Source of the DNA: Amycolatopsis regifaucium
GTDB lineage: Bacteria; Actinomycetota; Actinomycetes; Mycobacteriales; Pseudonocardiaceae
NCBI RefSeq assembly: GCF_001613935.1
Contig: NZ_LQCI01000006.1
Span: 1 to 64,000 of the forward strand
DNA: 64,000 nucleotides
Direction: 5' to 3'
Below, piece after piece: positions 44,684-53,386 of this stretch. Below the pieces are notes generated by a model. The model made no database searches. It was not told where the DNA came from and was given only the letters and a program-made list of their open reading frames with translations. A program made the translations under genes and the position numbers. Each line of letters starts with the position of its first letter. Position 1 is the first letter of the stretch.

Positions 44684-45247
44684 TCAGTCCGTCAGGCGCA
44701 CGGTGACCGTCGGACTGAAGGACCGCTTGCGGTTCCAGCCGGTCTCGGCGCCGATGCTCAGCTGGATGGCGCGGTCGGCGGGCGCCCAGTAGCCGGTGCG
44801 GACGAAGTACGCGTCCATGGCGCACAGCCTGCTGCAGGACTTGCGGTTGCAGATGGTCTCCCAGCCCCATTGCCTGCCGCTCTCCTCGACGCCGTTGCGC
44901 CGGACGAACAGATGCGGGTTGCCGATGTCGCGGCAATAGGCGCTGCCCTCGGAGATGTAGAGTACCCCGTCGATCTTGTAGAACCGCTTGTTGTCGAGAA
45001 GCGTCACCTGACCAGAGACGGCGAAGCCGACTCTGCCGCCTTTGCCGGAGCTCATGGTCCAATCAAGAGAGAATTCTTGGACCGGGATCTCGATCGACTG
45101 GGTCATGGTGACAGCCCCGCTTTCTTCTCGCGTCGGCACCTTCGCACTGAAGATAAGGATTTCCCGGAGGTCGTCGACCGTGAAAGGGAACTTTTCACCC
45201 AATGAGTCGATGGTCCGAAAATCGATGTTCTCATGCGCATGAAACAC
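44684..45247 (-). CDS. Hypothetical protein
   Basis: A 187-residue protein that I do not recognise. Its second half has many aromatic residues and a Cys cluster (AYCRDIGNPHLFV, ICNRKSCSRLCAMDAYFV). No signal peptide or membrane helix. The predicted beta-rich pattern (FSLDWTMSSGKGGRVGFAV, then KRFYKIDGVLYI) could be an inhibitor- or lectin-like fold, but this is a guess. The GTG start at 45247 has no clear ribosome binding site; an internal ATG at 45106 (MTQSIEIPVQEF) is an alternative. Codon use is ordinary for the window. Confidence 0.55.
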   Translation of the reverse strand: MFHAHENIDFRTIDSLGEKFPFTVDDLREILIFSAKVPTREESGAVTMTQSIEIPVQEFSLDWTMSSGKGGRVGFAVSGQVTLLDNKRFYKIDGVLYISEGSAYCRDIGNPHLFVRRNGVEESGRQWGWETICNRKSCSRLCAMDAYFVRTGYWAPADRAIQLSIGAETGWNRKRSFSPTVTVRLTD

Positions 45248-45287
45248 CGGTTACCAGCGCTAATGGGTGAAGGTCGCCACAGCCCGT

Positions 45288-45347
45288 GAAAACCGGGGCC
45301 CACCAGGGAAGAGGATTTCGTCTTCCCGGTGGACCCCGGTGGTTTTC
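45288..45347. terminator. Long imperfect hairpin downstream of the ABC permease gene
   Basis: GAAAACCGGGGCCCACC... (45288-45312) pairs with ...GGTGGACCCCGGTGGTTTTC (45321-45347) around an 8-nt loop, with small bulges. It lies just past the permease stop at 45364 on the minus strand; A and T runs at the ends suit termination. Confidence 0.75.
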
Positions 45348-45363
45348 CGGTGCGGAAACGCTC

Positions 45364-46323
45364 TCAGCTGGTGATGTCCTTCTTCGCGAATCGCCGACCG
45401 GCGAGCAGGAAGAACACCGTGCCGTACAACGCCGCCGACAACATGCCGTTGGCCATGTTCGTCCAGTCGATGTCGGTTGAGATCAGGTCCATCCACGAGA
45501 ACGCGAAATGCGTCGGCAGATAATCCCGAAGCCCTTCCAACGCGGTGATCTGGTCGAGGATCTGCGAAACGATCGCTACGATCACCGCGCCGCCGACGGC
45601 GCCGAGCGGGGCGTCGGTGGCGACCGAGAGCAGCATCGCCAGACCGGCCACCCACGCCAGCTGCAGGATGATGTAGATCGTCGCCAGCCCCATTGCCACG
45701 AGACTGTCGCCGAACGACACGGCGTCCCCGGTCGGGCTGATCGCGTCGCCCGCGCCATAGAAGATGACGCCGACCACCAGCGACACCAAGGGCAGCAGGA
45801 TCAGCGCGGCCGCGGAGAGGATGCCGGAGACGATCGCCTTCTGCCGCAGTACCCGATGCCGGGGGACCGGCATCGCGAGCAGGTATTTCAGGCTCGACCA
45901 CGACGCCTCGCTCGCGATCGTGTCGCCGTAGAACAACGCCACGATCATCGGCAGCAGGAAGGTCCCGGAGACGAACAGCGCGAGCACCACGAAGTTCGGC
46001 GCGCTCGCGGTGGCGAGGTCGACGAACCCGCCGCTGCGGCGGTTCGGACTGGCTTGCCCGATTTCGAACGCGATCACCAGCACGAACGGCAGCAGCGCGA
46101 CGAACCCCAGCATGAGCTGGGTCCGCCGCCGTTTGAGCTGCCGTTTCAGTTCGACGCCGAGCCGCAGCGTCCGGTCGGCGCGGTAGCCCGCCACCGCCCC
46201 GTCCGGGCCGACCTCGGTCCGTTCGTGCGAAGCGACCTCGGTCAGCTCCAGCAGCGCGGCCGGGTCGGTGTGCACCCCGTGTTCCGCCCGGCTCACCGGG
46301 GAAGAACCATTAGTCTTACTCAC
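45364..46323 (-). CDS. ABC-2-type transporter permease
   Basis: A 319-residue permease. After a charged ~55-residue N-terminal tail, six membrane helices follow, starting QLMLGFVALLPFVLVIAFEI. The cytoplasmic loop EASWSSLKYLLAMPVPRHRV between TM2 and TM3 is the coupling-helix region typical of ABC-2 exporters. The GTG start at 46323 lies in an 8-bp overlap with the ATPase-fusion gene, which is thus its partner. The transported substrate is unknown. Confidence 0.87.
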   Translation of the reverse strand: MSKTNGSSPVSRAEHGVHTDPAALLELTEVASHERTEVGPDGAVAGYRADRTLRLGVELKRQLKRRRTQLMLGFVALLPFVLVIAFEIGQASPNRRSGGFVDLATASAPNFVVLALFVSGTFLLPMIVALFYGDTIASEASWSSLKYLLAMPVPRHRVLRQKAIVSGILSAAALILLPLVSLVVGVIFYGAGDAISPTGDAVSFGDSLVAMGLATIYIILQLAWVAGLAMLLSVATDAPLGAVGGAVIVAIVSQILDQITALEGLRDYLPTHFAFSWMDLISTDIDWTNMANGMLSAALYGTVFFLLAGRRFAKKDITS

Positions 46324-49219
46324 CCTTCGAGTCCTCTCCGACCAGCTGAAGGAACGCGTCTTCCAGACGGCGCCGCGGTCCGGCCTGTTCGACCGCGACC
46401 CCGGCCCGCACGAGCGCGGCGACCGCTTCGGCGCGGGCGAGACCGTCGAGATCCGCGTGGACCAGTTCGCCGTCAACGTCGACGCCGGAAACGCCGCCGA
46501 CCTTCCGCAGCGCTTCGGCCGCTTCGGCGGGTTTGTCGACGCGGAACGTGGCTTCGCCGCTGGACGCGGCCAGTTCGCCGACCTCACCCGAGGCGACCAG
46601 CATGCCGCGGTGCATCACGACCACGTGCGTACAGGTCTGCTCGACCTCGGCCAGCAGGTGGCTCGAGACCACCACGGTGCGTCCGGTCGCCGCGTAGCGC
46701 TGGAGCACCTCCCGCATCTGGTGGATCTGGGGCGGGTCGAGCCCGTTGGTCGGTTCGTCGAGCACCATGAGCTCCGGCAGGCCGAGCATCGCCTGGGCGA
46801 TCGCGAGCCGCTGCCGCATGCCCTGGCTGTAGGTGCGGACCCGCCGGTTCACCGCGTCGCCGAGCCCGGCGATCTCCAGTGCCTCGGCGAAATGCGCCCG
46901 TTCCCTGGGGCGGCCCGTGCTCGCCCAGTAGAGCTCCAGGTTCTCCTTGCCGGACAGATGCGGCAGGAAGCCTGAACCCTCCACAAAGGACCCGATCCGC
47001 GATAGCACCGGCGCGCCGGGCGCGATCAGGTGGCCGAAGACCCGGATGGAGCCCTCCGTCGGCGTGATCAGGCCCATCAACATGCGCAGGGTCGTCGTCT
47101 TGCCCGCCCCGTTCGGCCCGAGCAGGCCGAGGACCTGTCCGGGTTCGACCCGGAACGACAGATCCTTCACCGCGACGAAGCCGCCCGCGTAGGCTTTGCG
47201 CAGTCCTTCGATCACCAGCGGCGTCTTCGCCAGGCTCTCGTCGACGTCGTGGGCGCGACGGCGGCGGAACGCGGCGATCACCGCGATGGCGATGCCCGCC
47301 AGCAGCGTGCCGCCGATCCCGAGCAGTTGCGCGACGGGCGCTCCCGCGCCGACCGAGTTGCCGGGGACGACCGGGACGCCGAGCTGTCCGCCGTCCGCCA
47401 GTCCGATCCGGAACACCGCGGGTTCGACCGGCGTCGTGAACGCCTGATCGGTGGTCCCGACGACGAGCCGGAGCGTGTGCCCGGCCTCCAGCGGCCGCAC
47501 GATGCCCGGCAGGGTGACCGTCACCTCGACCGGGCTGCCGTCGGCGGGCAGACCGGAGACGCGGAACGGGGCGACCGCGTTCGCCGGAAGCGTGCGGACA
47601 CCTTCCGAGTTGACGTCGTAGAGCTTCGCGAACAGGACCGCTTCCTTCTGCGGCGCGACCCCGGACGAGTTCACAGAAGGGTCCGCGGAGACTTGCAGCC
47701 GGACCGTGGACGAACCGGCCACGATCGTCTGCGCGTCGAGGGGGCGCGTCGTGAACTGAGCGGCCTGGCCCGGCGGGTCGAGGCTGAACAGCCCCGACAG
47801 CCGGGAGGATCCGGCCACCGCTCCGTTCAGCCCGGGAATGCCGCTGACCGCCGCGGGGTTGCCGCCCGCGGGCCGGACGGCCGACTGGGCCGGGCCCTCC
47901 AGCGCGAACGGCCGCCGCTCGGTGGCGTCGCCGGTGGCGCCCGGGTACGCCGGCGCCGTGACCGTGCGGACCGACGGGGCGCCGTTGGCTCGCAGGGTGC
48001 CCTGGATGTCGTAGCTGAACCCGGTGCCGGGATCGGTGCCTTCGCCGGTCAGCGAGAACTTGAGGAAATCGGCGATCTGCGCCCGCAGTTTCTGGCCGGG
48101 CTTTCCGCCGTCGTGGCCGCCGGTGTACCAGATCGTGCGGACCTTGCCGCCCGCCGCGGCGATCTGCCTGGCGGTCGCGTCGGACTGGTCCAGGCCGAAC
48201 AGGGTGTCGCTTTCGCCCTGCACCAGCAGGGTCGGCACGGTGATCCGGTCCGTCACGGACGCGGGGGAGACGCGGCGGAGCAGCTCGACGGTCCGCTGGC
48301 TCGCCTTGCCGGTGGTCGCGAGTTCGGTGTAGGCCTGGCAGACGTCGGCGGTGAACCGTCCACAAGGGTCGGCCGGTCCGCTCGGCGGCCGCTGGCCGTT
48401 CGGGCCACCGAGCGGGAGCGACTGCGCCGCGGCCCCCGCCGCGCCCGCGCCCTGTGCCGCACCGGATTCGCTAGTCTCGTCACCGGCTTCGGGTGCCTCG
48501 TTGGCGGGAGAGCCGCTCTGCGCCGCGCCGGAACCGGCGGAGAAGAAGATGCCGGCCCAAGACCTTTTGAAGACTCCGTTCGCGGCGAATGCGCCCGCGG
48601 CGGGTGTGGTGGCGGCGGAGGGCGTGGCCGAGGCGGCGTTCGGGATCAGGCCCTGTGCGAGGTCGTTGTAGGTGATCACCGGCGCGATCGCGTCGACGCG
48701 GTTGTCGGTTCCGGCGAGGAGCAAGGACAGCGCGCCGCCGTAGGAGGCGCCGGACGCCGCCACCTTCGGGTCGCCGTTCTCACTGAGCACCTCCGGCCGG
48801 GTGGCGAGGTGGTCGATCAGCTTCCGGGCGTCGGCGACCTCGCGGTCGGGATCGTTCAGCGCGATCTTCCCGGTGCTGCGGCCGAAACCGCGGGCGGACC
48901 AGGCGAGGACGACGAAACCCTTGTCGGCGAGTTCGCGGGCTTCGGTGGCGACGCTGTTCTTGTCACCGCCGAAACCGTGGGCGAGCAGGACGGCCGGGGC
49001 CGGTGTCCGCTCGGGGACGTACATCGTGGTGTCGATCTTGACGACCTCCGGCGAGCCCGGTGTGTCGGGCAGATCGAGGGTCGCTTCCTGGGTTTTCACG
49101 GCGGACGGCGCGGGGTCGCTGGTCGTCCACACGACGGCCGCGGCGGCCAGGACCACCACGACCGCGGCGAGCGCGGTGAGCTTCGCGCCTCGCGTACGAG
49201 GGAGCGGGATTCGGGGCAC
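46316..49219 (-). CDS. Fusion of membrane-anchored S15/CocE-type hydrolase and ABC ATPase
   Basis: A ~967-residue fusion. A signal-anchor helix (LTALAAVVVVLAAAAVVW, ~13-31) leads to an extracellular alpha/beta hydrolase (~50-390) with VLLAHGFGG, nucleophile elbow GASYGGAL near 159 and the His in WYTGGHDGGKPG near 368; a Gly/Ala/Ser-rich insert splits it. A jelly-roll like that of CocE/X-Pro dipeptidyl peptidases follows (~400-610). A second helix (~631-650, then RRRR) returns to the cytoplasm, where a full ABC ATPase (~665-885) has GPNGAGKTTTLRML near 700, signature YSQGMRQRLAIAQAM and Walker B LMVLDEPTNGLDP. Start GTG 49219 is uncertain; 49237 and 49279 are possible. Confidence 0.83.
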   Translation of the reverse strand: MPRIPLPRTRGAKLTALAAVVVVLAAAAVVWTTSDPAPSAVKTQEATLDLPDTPGSPEVVKIDTTMYVPERTPAPAVLLAHGFGGDKNSVATEARELADKGFVVLAWSARGFGRSTGKIALNDPDREVADARKLIDHLATRPEVLSENGDPKVAASGASYGGALSLLLAGTDNRVDAIAPVITYNDLAQGLIPNAASATPSAATTPAAGAFAANGVFKRSWAGIFFSAGSGAAQSGSPANEAPEAGDETSESGAAQGAGAAGAAAQSLPLGGPNGQRPPSGPADPCGRFTADVCQAYTELATTGKASQRTVELLRRVSPASVTDRITVPTLLVQGESDTLFGLDQSDATARQIAAAGGKVRTIWYTGGHDGGKPGQKLRAQIADFLKFSLTGEGTDPGTGFSYDIQGTLRANGAPSVRTVTAPAYPGATGDATERRPFALEGPAQSAVRPAGGNPAAVSGIPGLNGAVAGSSRLSGLFSLDPPGQAAQFTTRPLDAQTIVAGSSTVRLQVSADPSVNSSGVAPQKEAVLFAKLYDVNSEGVRTLPANAVAPFRVSGLPADGSPVEVTVTLPGIVRPLEAGHTLRLVVGTTDQAFTTPVEPAVFRIGLADGGQLGVPVVPGNSVGAGAPVAQLLGIGGTLLAGIAIAVIAAFRRRRAHDVDESLAKTPLVIEGLRKAYAGGFVAVKDLSFRVEPGQVLGLLGPNGAGKTTTLRMLMGLITPTEGSIRVFGHLIAPGAPVLSRIGSFVEGSGFLPHLSGKENLELYWASTGRPRERAHFAEALEIAGLGDAVNRRVRTYSQGMRQRLAIAQAMLGLPELMVLDEPTNGLDPPQIHQMREVLQRYAATGRTVVVSSHLLAEVEQTCTHVVVMHRGMLVASGEVGELAASSGEATFRVDKPAEAAEALRKVGGVSGVDVDGELVHADLDGLARAEAVAALVRAGVAVEQAGPRRRLEDAFLQLVGEDSKGE

Positions 49220-49409
49220 GGAATGACCGTATTTCACCGATGCTGAGAGTCGCCCATCCGGCTTACGCGGACCACACAAGCGTGAGGTTGGCCGCCACCG
49301 GAACGGGTACTCCTACCTGGTGAACTGAAGAATGTGATGGGAGTTACGCCATCATCTTGGTGACAAGGGCAACCTTAACTGGCGTCATGCGTACAGACAG
49401 GTCAAACTG

Positions 49410-49519
49410 AACCGGCTGTGAGGGGAGTATTCCTTCGCGGCGGTGTCGTCAGCACGGTGGTCTTCGCAGGCCCCCGGCACCGTCGGCCGGTCTCGTACCG
49501 GCGGAAGAGACCTCCGGTT
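49410..49519 (+). ncRNA. yybP-ykoY (manganese) riboswitch in the terC leader
   Basis: The leader has the family landmarks in order: GGGGAGTA (49422-49429), GTCGTCAGCACGG (about 49445-49457), a GC-rich P3/P4-like stem (GGCACCGTCGGCCGGT), and GAGACC (49507-49512). P1 is AACCGG (49410-49415) with CCGGTT (49514-49519). These riboswitches bind Mn2+ and control TerC/Alx and Mn exporters. Confidence 0.82.
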
Positions 49520-49545
49520 AGTTGCTGCTGTGCACTATCCGGAGG
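49511..49545 (+). promoter_or_regulatory. Alternative hairpin that hides the terC ribosome binding site
   Basis: CCTCCGG at 49511-49517 can pair with CCGGAGG at 49539-49545, which contains the terC ribosome binding site GGAGGG (49541-49546, 8 nt before ATG 49555). The left strand is the same one used by aptamer P1, so the two folds exclude each other. Mn2+ binding should free the site and switch translation on. Confidence 0.65.
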
Positions 49546-49554
49546 GTTGGTTAG

Positions 49555-50529
49555 ATGTCTGTTCCCCTGTGGCTATGGATCGCCACGGTCGGCGGTCTGC
49601 TCGCGCTGATCGCACTCGACCTCGTCATCGTCGATCGCAAGCCACATGAGGTCACCACCGGCGAAGCCGCCCGATGGGTCGTCTTCTATGTCGCCGTCGC
49701 CGTGGCGTTCGGGGTCGGCGTCTGGATCTTCGCGGGGCACGACCCCGGCGTCGAGTTCTTCACCGGGTACATCACCGAGTACTCGCTGAGCGTCGACAAC
49801 CTGTTCATCTTCATGATCATCATGACGTCGTTCAAGGTGCCCGCGATCCACCAGCACCGGGTGCTGCTGATCGGCATCCTGCTCGCGCTCGCCATGCGCA
49901 GTGTCTTCATCGCCGTGGGCGCCGCGCTCATCGCGCAGTTCGTCTGGGTCTTCTTCCTCTTCGGTGCCGTCCTCATCTGGACCGCGATCAGCATGGTCCG
50001 GAACAAGGACGAAGACGAGGAGTACGAGGAGAACGCGCTCACCCGCTGGGTGCGCAAGCTGTTCCCGGTCACCGAGGAGTGGCACGGCCACAAGTCCTTC
50101 GTGAAGAAGGACGGCAAGCGCTGGATCACCCCGATGTTCCTGGTGATCGTCGCGATCGGCAGCGCTGACCTGTTGTTCGCCGTCGACTCGATCCCGGCGA
50201 TCTTCGGCATCACCCAGGAGGCGTTCCTGGTCTTCACCGCCAACGCGTTCGCGCTGATGGGCCTGCGCCAGCTGTACTTCCTGCTCGGTGGCCTGGTCAC
50301 CAAGCTGGTGTACCTGTCCTACGGCCTCGCGGTGATCCTCGCCTTCATCGGCGCCAAGCTGTTCCTGCACGCGCTGCACGAGTACCACGTGGTGCCGGAT
50401 TGGCTGGACATCAACAACTGGGTCTCCCTGGGAGTGATCATCGTGGTCCTGACGGTGACGACGCTGGCCAGCCTCGCGAAGGCCAAGAAACTGGAAGCCG
50501 CCGAGCGGGAGTCTTCGATCAGTAGTTAG
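49555..50529 (+). CDS. terC: TerC/Alx-family membrane protein, predicted Mn2+ exporter
   Basis: A 324-residue membrane protein with about nine helices. The two conserved acidic motifs of the TerC family are ITEYSLSVDNLFIFMIIM (~75-92) and SADLLFAVDSIPAIFGIT (~200-217), each with the Asp-Asn or Asp-Ser pair in the membrane. A charged cytoplasmic loop (NKDEDEEYEENALTRW) separates the halves. TerC/Alx members export manganese, in part to load exported metalloenzymes. The upstream Mn2+ riboswitch supports that role. Original name from tellurite resistance; no other ter genes are near. Confidence 0.92.
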   Translation: MSVPLWLWIATVGGLLALIALDLVIVDRKPHEVTTGEAARWVVFYVAVAVAFGVGVWIFAGHDPGVEFFTGYITEYSLSVDNLFIFMIIMTSFKVPAIHQHRVLLIGILLALAMRSVFIAVGAALIAQFVWVFFLFGAVLIWTAISMVRNKDEDEEYEENALTRWVRKLFPVTEEWHGHKSFVKKDGKRWITPMFLVIVAIGSADLLFAVDSIPAIFGITQEAFLVFTANAFALMGLRQLYFLLGGLVTKLVYLSYGLAVILAFIGAKLFLHALHEYHVVPDWLDINNWVSLGVIIVVLTVTTLASLAKAKKLEAAERESSISS

Positions 50530-50559
50530 AACTGCTAAGGATCGGGTACCGTCGGGGCC

Positions 50560-52524
50560 GTGCGTCCCGTTGACATCGAAGCCCTGACGGTCCCCGGCAC
50601 CCCCGCGCTGCGCGGAGACCTGCTGCTCACCGCCGTGAGCAGGCCTGATCTGAAGACGAACAGCTACCGCGGTGGCCTGCGCCGGGTCGACCTCGGCGGC
50701 GGGGAAGGGCCTTGGACCCACGGGACCAAGGACTCCGCCCCCGCCCTCTCCCCGGACGGCCGGTGGGTCGCCTTCCTCCGCGCGGGGGAAGGCTCCGGCC
50801 GGGCGGCCAAACCGCAGGTACACGTCATCGCCGCGGCCGGGGGTGACGCGAAGCGAATCACCGACCTCCCCCTCGGCGCGAGCGCGCCGGTCTGGGCCCC
50901 CGACTCGCGCCGGATCGCCTTCGTCGCCCGTGTGCCCGAGCCGGGCCGCTACGGCACGCAGAACGCCGACGGCGAAATCCCGGAGCCGCACGAAGAAGCG
51001 CCGCGGCACATCACCAACCTCTTCTACCGGGTCGACGACATCGGCTTCCTCAACGACCGTCCACAGCGGCTGTTCGTCGTGGACGCCGTCGCCGCGCTGG
51101 ACGAGTCCTCGCCCCCCGAGCTCACTCCGCTGACCGACGACCGGGCCGACGTCGAACATCCTTCCTGGACGACCGACGGCGAGTTCGTCCTGATCGTCGC
51201 GCCCCGTGACTGGGCCGTCGAGGACACCGTCCGCTCGGACGTCTACGCCGTACCCGCCGCGGGCGGCGAGCCTCGCCTGCTGGTGCGGACGCCGGGCACC
51301 GCGGCCCAGCCCGCTGCCGCTCCGGACGGCTCGATCCTGTTCTACGGCACCGAATTCCCGGGGCTGGAGGAGGTCGCCCGCAACACCGGGCTCTGGCAGG
51401 CGCCGTGGCCCGACGGTGACGCGCCGTCCTCTCCGCGTCGGCTGACCGACGTCGAATCGGTGGACTGCGACAGCGCGGCGGGCCCACCGGCCGTCGTCGG
51501 CGACGAGGCTCTCGTCGTGGTCCGCACCCGCGGTGCCGCGGAATTGCGTGCCGTTCCGCTCGGCGCCGAGCTGGCGGAACTCGAATCGTTGCGGTACCTG
51601 GCGGGCGAATTCGCGGCGGTGAAATCGTTCGCCGTCGACGGCAGGCGGATCGCCGCGGTCGTCGGGACGCCCGAGAGCGCCGGTGACGTCGTTCTCCTGT
51701 CCGAAGTGGACGCTGAGCCGCGTGTGCTCACCGACTACTCGAAGGCGTTGCGGGACACCGGGATCCGGCCGCTGGAGGAACTGGACGCGACCGCGTCCGA
51801 CGGCTACCCGGTGCACGGCTGGGTCGTGCGGCCCGAAGGCGACGGCCCGCATCCCGTGGTGCTGATGATCCACGGTGGACCGTTCGCGCCGTACGAGTGG
51901 AAGGTCTTCGACGAAGCGCAGGTTCTCGCCGAGGCGGGTTATGCCGTCATCCTGGGCAATCCGCGCGGTTCCGCCGGATACGGCGAGAGCCACGGTCGCA
52001 GCATCGTCCACGGCTTCGGCACCGTGGACGCGCTGGACCTGCTGACCCTGCTGGACGAAGCGCTGAAACTGCCCGATCTGGACAGTGACCGCGTCGGCGT
52101 GATGGGTGGTTCGTACGGCGGTTTCATGACCAGCTGGCTCGCCGCGCACCACGGCGGCCGGTTCCGCGCCGCGTGGAGCGAGCGCGCGGTCAACGCCCAC
52201 GACTCGTTCACCGGCAGCTCGGACATCGGCTGGTTCTTCGCCGAGGGCTACGTCGGCACCGACCTCGAAGAGCAGCGCAAGCGCAGCCCGCTCACCTACG
52301 CGGGGAAGATCGACATCCCGTTCATGGTCGCGCACTCCGAGCAGGACTGGCGGTGCCCGCTGGAGCAGGCGCAGCGGATGTACGTGGCGCTGCGGCAGAA
52401 CGGGACGCCCGCCGAGTTCCTCCTGTTCCCGGGCGAGGGTCACGAACTCACGCGTTCGGGACAACCGCGGCACCGGGTGCAGCGGTTCGACGCGGTACTG
52501 GAGTGGTGGGGTCGCCACCTCTGA
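50560..52524 (+). CDS. S9-family prolyl-oligopeptidase-like serine peptidase
   Basis: A 654-residue cytoplasmic peptidase of family S9 (acylaminoacyl-peptidase/dipeptidyl-peptidase IV-like). The N-terminal ~400 residues form a beta-propeller with WD40/TolB-like repeats such as PALSPDGRWVAFLR and PVWAPDSRRIAFVA. The C-terminal alpha/beta-hydrolase domain has the triad Ser518 (GGSYGGFMTSW), Asp596 (SEQDWRCP) and His628 (GEGHEL), with the oxyanion stretch MIHGGPFAPYEW. It removes short peptides or acylated residues. Start GTG 50560, 30 bp after terC, possibly read through from it. Confidence 0.92.
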   Translation: MRPVDIEALTVPGTPALRGDLLLTAVSRPDLKTNSYRGGLRRVDLGGGEGPWTHGTKDSAPALSPDGRWVAFLRAGEGSGRAAKPQVHVIAAAGGDAKRITDLPLGASAPVWAPDSRRIAFVARVPEPGRYGTQNADGEIPEPHEEAPRHITNLFYRVDDIGFLNDRPQRLFVVDAVAALDESSPPELTPLTDDRADVEHPSWTTDGEFVLIVAPRDWAVEDTVRSDVYAVPAAGGEPRLLVRTPGTAAQPAAAPDGSILFYGTEFPGLEEVARNTGLWQAPWPDGDAPSSPRRLTDVESVDCDSAAGPPAVVGDEALVVVRTRGAAELRAVPLGAELAELESLRYLAGEFAAVKSFAVDGRRIAAVVGTPESAGDVVLLSEVDAEPRVLTDYSKALRDTGIRPLEELDATASDGYPVHGWVVRPEGDGPHPVVLMIHGGPFAPYEWKVFDEAQVLAEAGYAVILGNPRGSAGYGESHGRSIVHGFGTVDALDLLTLLDEALKLPDLDSDRVGVMGGSYGGFMTSWLAAHHGGRFRAAWSERAVNAHDSFTGSSDIGWFFAEGYVGTDLEEQRKRSPLTYAGKIDIPFMVAHSEQDWRCPLEQAQRMYVALRQNGTPAEFLLFPGEGHELTRSGQPRHRVQRFDAVLEWWGRHL

Positions 52525-52540
52525 TCATGGGTTCATCCCA

Positions 52541-52599
52541 CGTGCAATGAAGGGGCCTTTCATAGCAAATTTTGCTATGAAAGGCCCCTTCATTGCACG
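52541..52599. repeat. 59-bp perfect palindrome, family A; probable bidirectional terminator
   Basis: Two perfect 29-bp arms (52541-52569 and 52571-52599) meet at one central base. The core ATGAAGGGGCCTTTCATAGC repeats the plan of the element at 10471-10517. It lies between the convergent S9 peptidase and RES toxin genes. Confidence 0.93.
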
Positions 52600-52631
52600 C
52601 GCGAGGGGACGGTAGCGGCAGCGAGCCGGGG

Positions 52632-53288
52632 TCAGCTCAGCAGCGTGTAGTTCAGTTCTTCGCACACCCGGCCCAGCGGGACGTCGAGCCCTGGGTGGTC
52701 GAGGGGGAGCAGCACGTCCGGCGCGACCGGCAGCGAGTTCCCGGCAGGCGGGTCCCACAGCGCGAGCGCGGGGCCGCCGGAGTCCATGGACGACCGGTAC
52801 CAGACACCGTCGAGGTCGCCGAACGCGGCGCGGATGGCGCGTGCCCAGGCTTGGGTGATCTTCTTCGGGCCGCTGGAGATCTCCTGCGAGGCGCCGACGC
52901 GGGTCGGCCACAGGCCGGCGAGGTCGAGCAGCCGCAGGGTGCGGGTCGGCCGGACGACGACCAGGCGCGGGCCGCGGGATTTGCGGTCGACCGTCGAGGT
53001 GGTCTGGAAGACCTCGGCGATGCTGGTGCGCACGGTGAGGCCGAAGTACAGGACACCGTTGCCGGGGTCGGTCACCGGGCGCCCGCCACGACCGGGGATC
53101 TGCGGGTCGAAGCGGCCGTGCGGGAGCGGGCCGCTGTAGCGGAACGAATTCCACTGCTGGGGGTGGTTGCCGTGCGCGGTGAAGATCCTGACCAGCCTGG
53201 TGCCGGGATGCACCGTCACCACGTCGCTGGTGCGGTGCAGCTCCTTGACCAGGACAGAGCGTGCGGGCGGCAGGGGGAGCCGGGCCAT
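52632..53288 (-). CDS. RES-domain protein (MbcT-like NAD+ phosphorylase toxin)
   Basis: A 218-residue RES-domain protein. The domain carries RLVRIFTAHGNHPQQWNSFRY with the first conserved Arg, GVLYFGLTVRTSIAEVFQTT with the Tyr and Glu, and the later WYRSSMDSGGPALALWDP region with the Ser/Asn. Characterised RES toxins (MbcT, Res) degrade NAD+. The gene follows an MbcA-like antitoxin gene with a 98-bp gap, the usual order in the Xre-RES systems. The ribosome binding site GAGGT precedes the ATG. Expression alone should be toxic unless the antitoxin is present. Confidence 0.85.
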   Translation of the reverse strand: MARLPLPPARSVLVKELHRTSDVVTVHPGTRLVRIFTAHGNHPQQWNSFRYSGPLPHGRFDPQIPGRGGRPVTDPGNGVLYFGLTVRTSIAEVFQTTSTVDRKSRGPRLVVVRPTRTLRLLDLAGLWPTRVGASQEISSGPKKITQAWARAIRAAFGDLDGVWYRSSMDSGGPALALWDPPAGNSLPVAPDVLLPLDHPGLDVPLGRVCEELNYTLLS

Positions 53289-53386
53289 ACCTCGGGAGTC
53301 GTCCGTCCTTGTCGGGTGATCTTGCTCGGTGGGGTCAGCCTACGGCCTACCCCCGACTGGAATTTTCCGTCGTCGGCAGAACCCGC

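Larger units (their letters stand above)
49220..49554. other. 335-bp upstream region of terC and the fusion gene
   Basis: No gene is seen here. The left part (49220-49400) should hold divergent promoters; the right part is the riboswitch leader of terC, listed separately. Confidence 0.55.

Noticed and set aside
49573-52518. 981-codon open frame antisense to terC and the S9 peptidase
   Set aside because: It spans two well-supported genes and their gap; no domain is seen.
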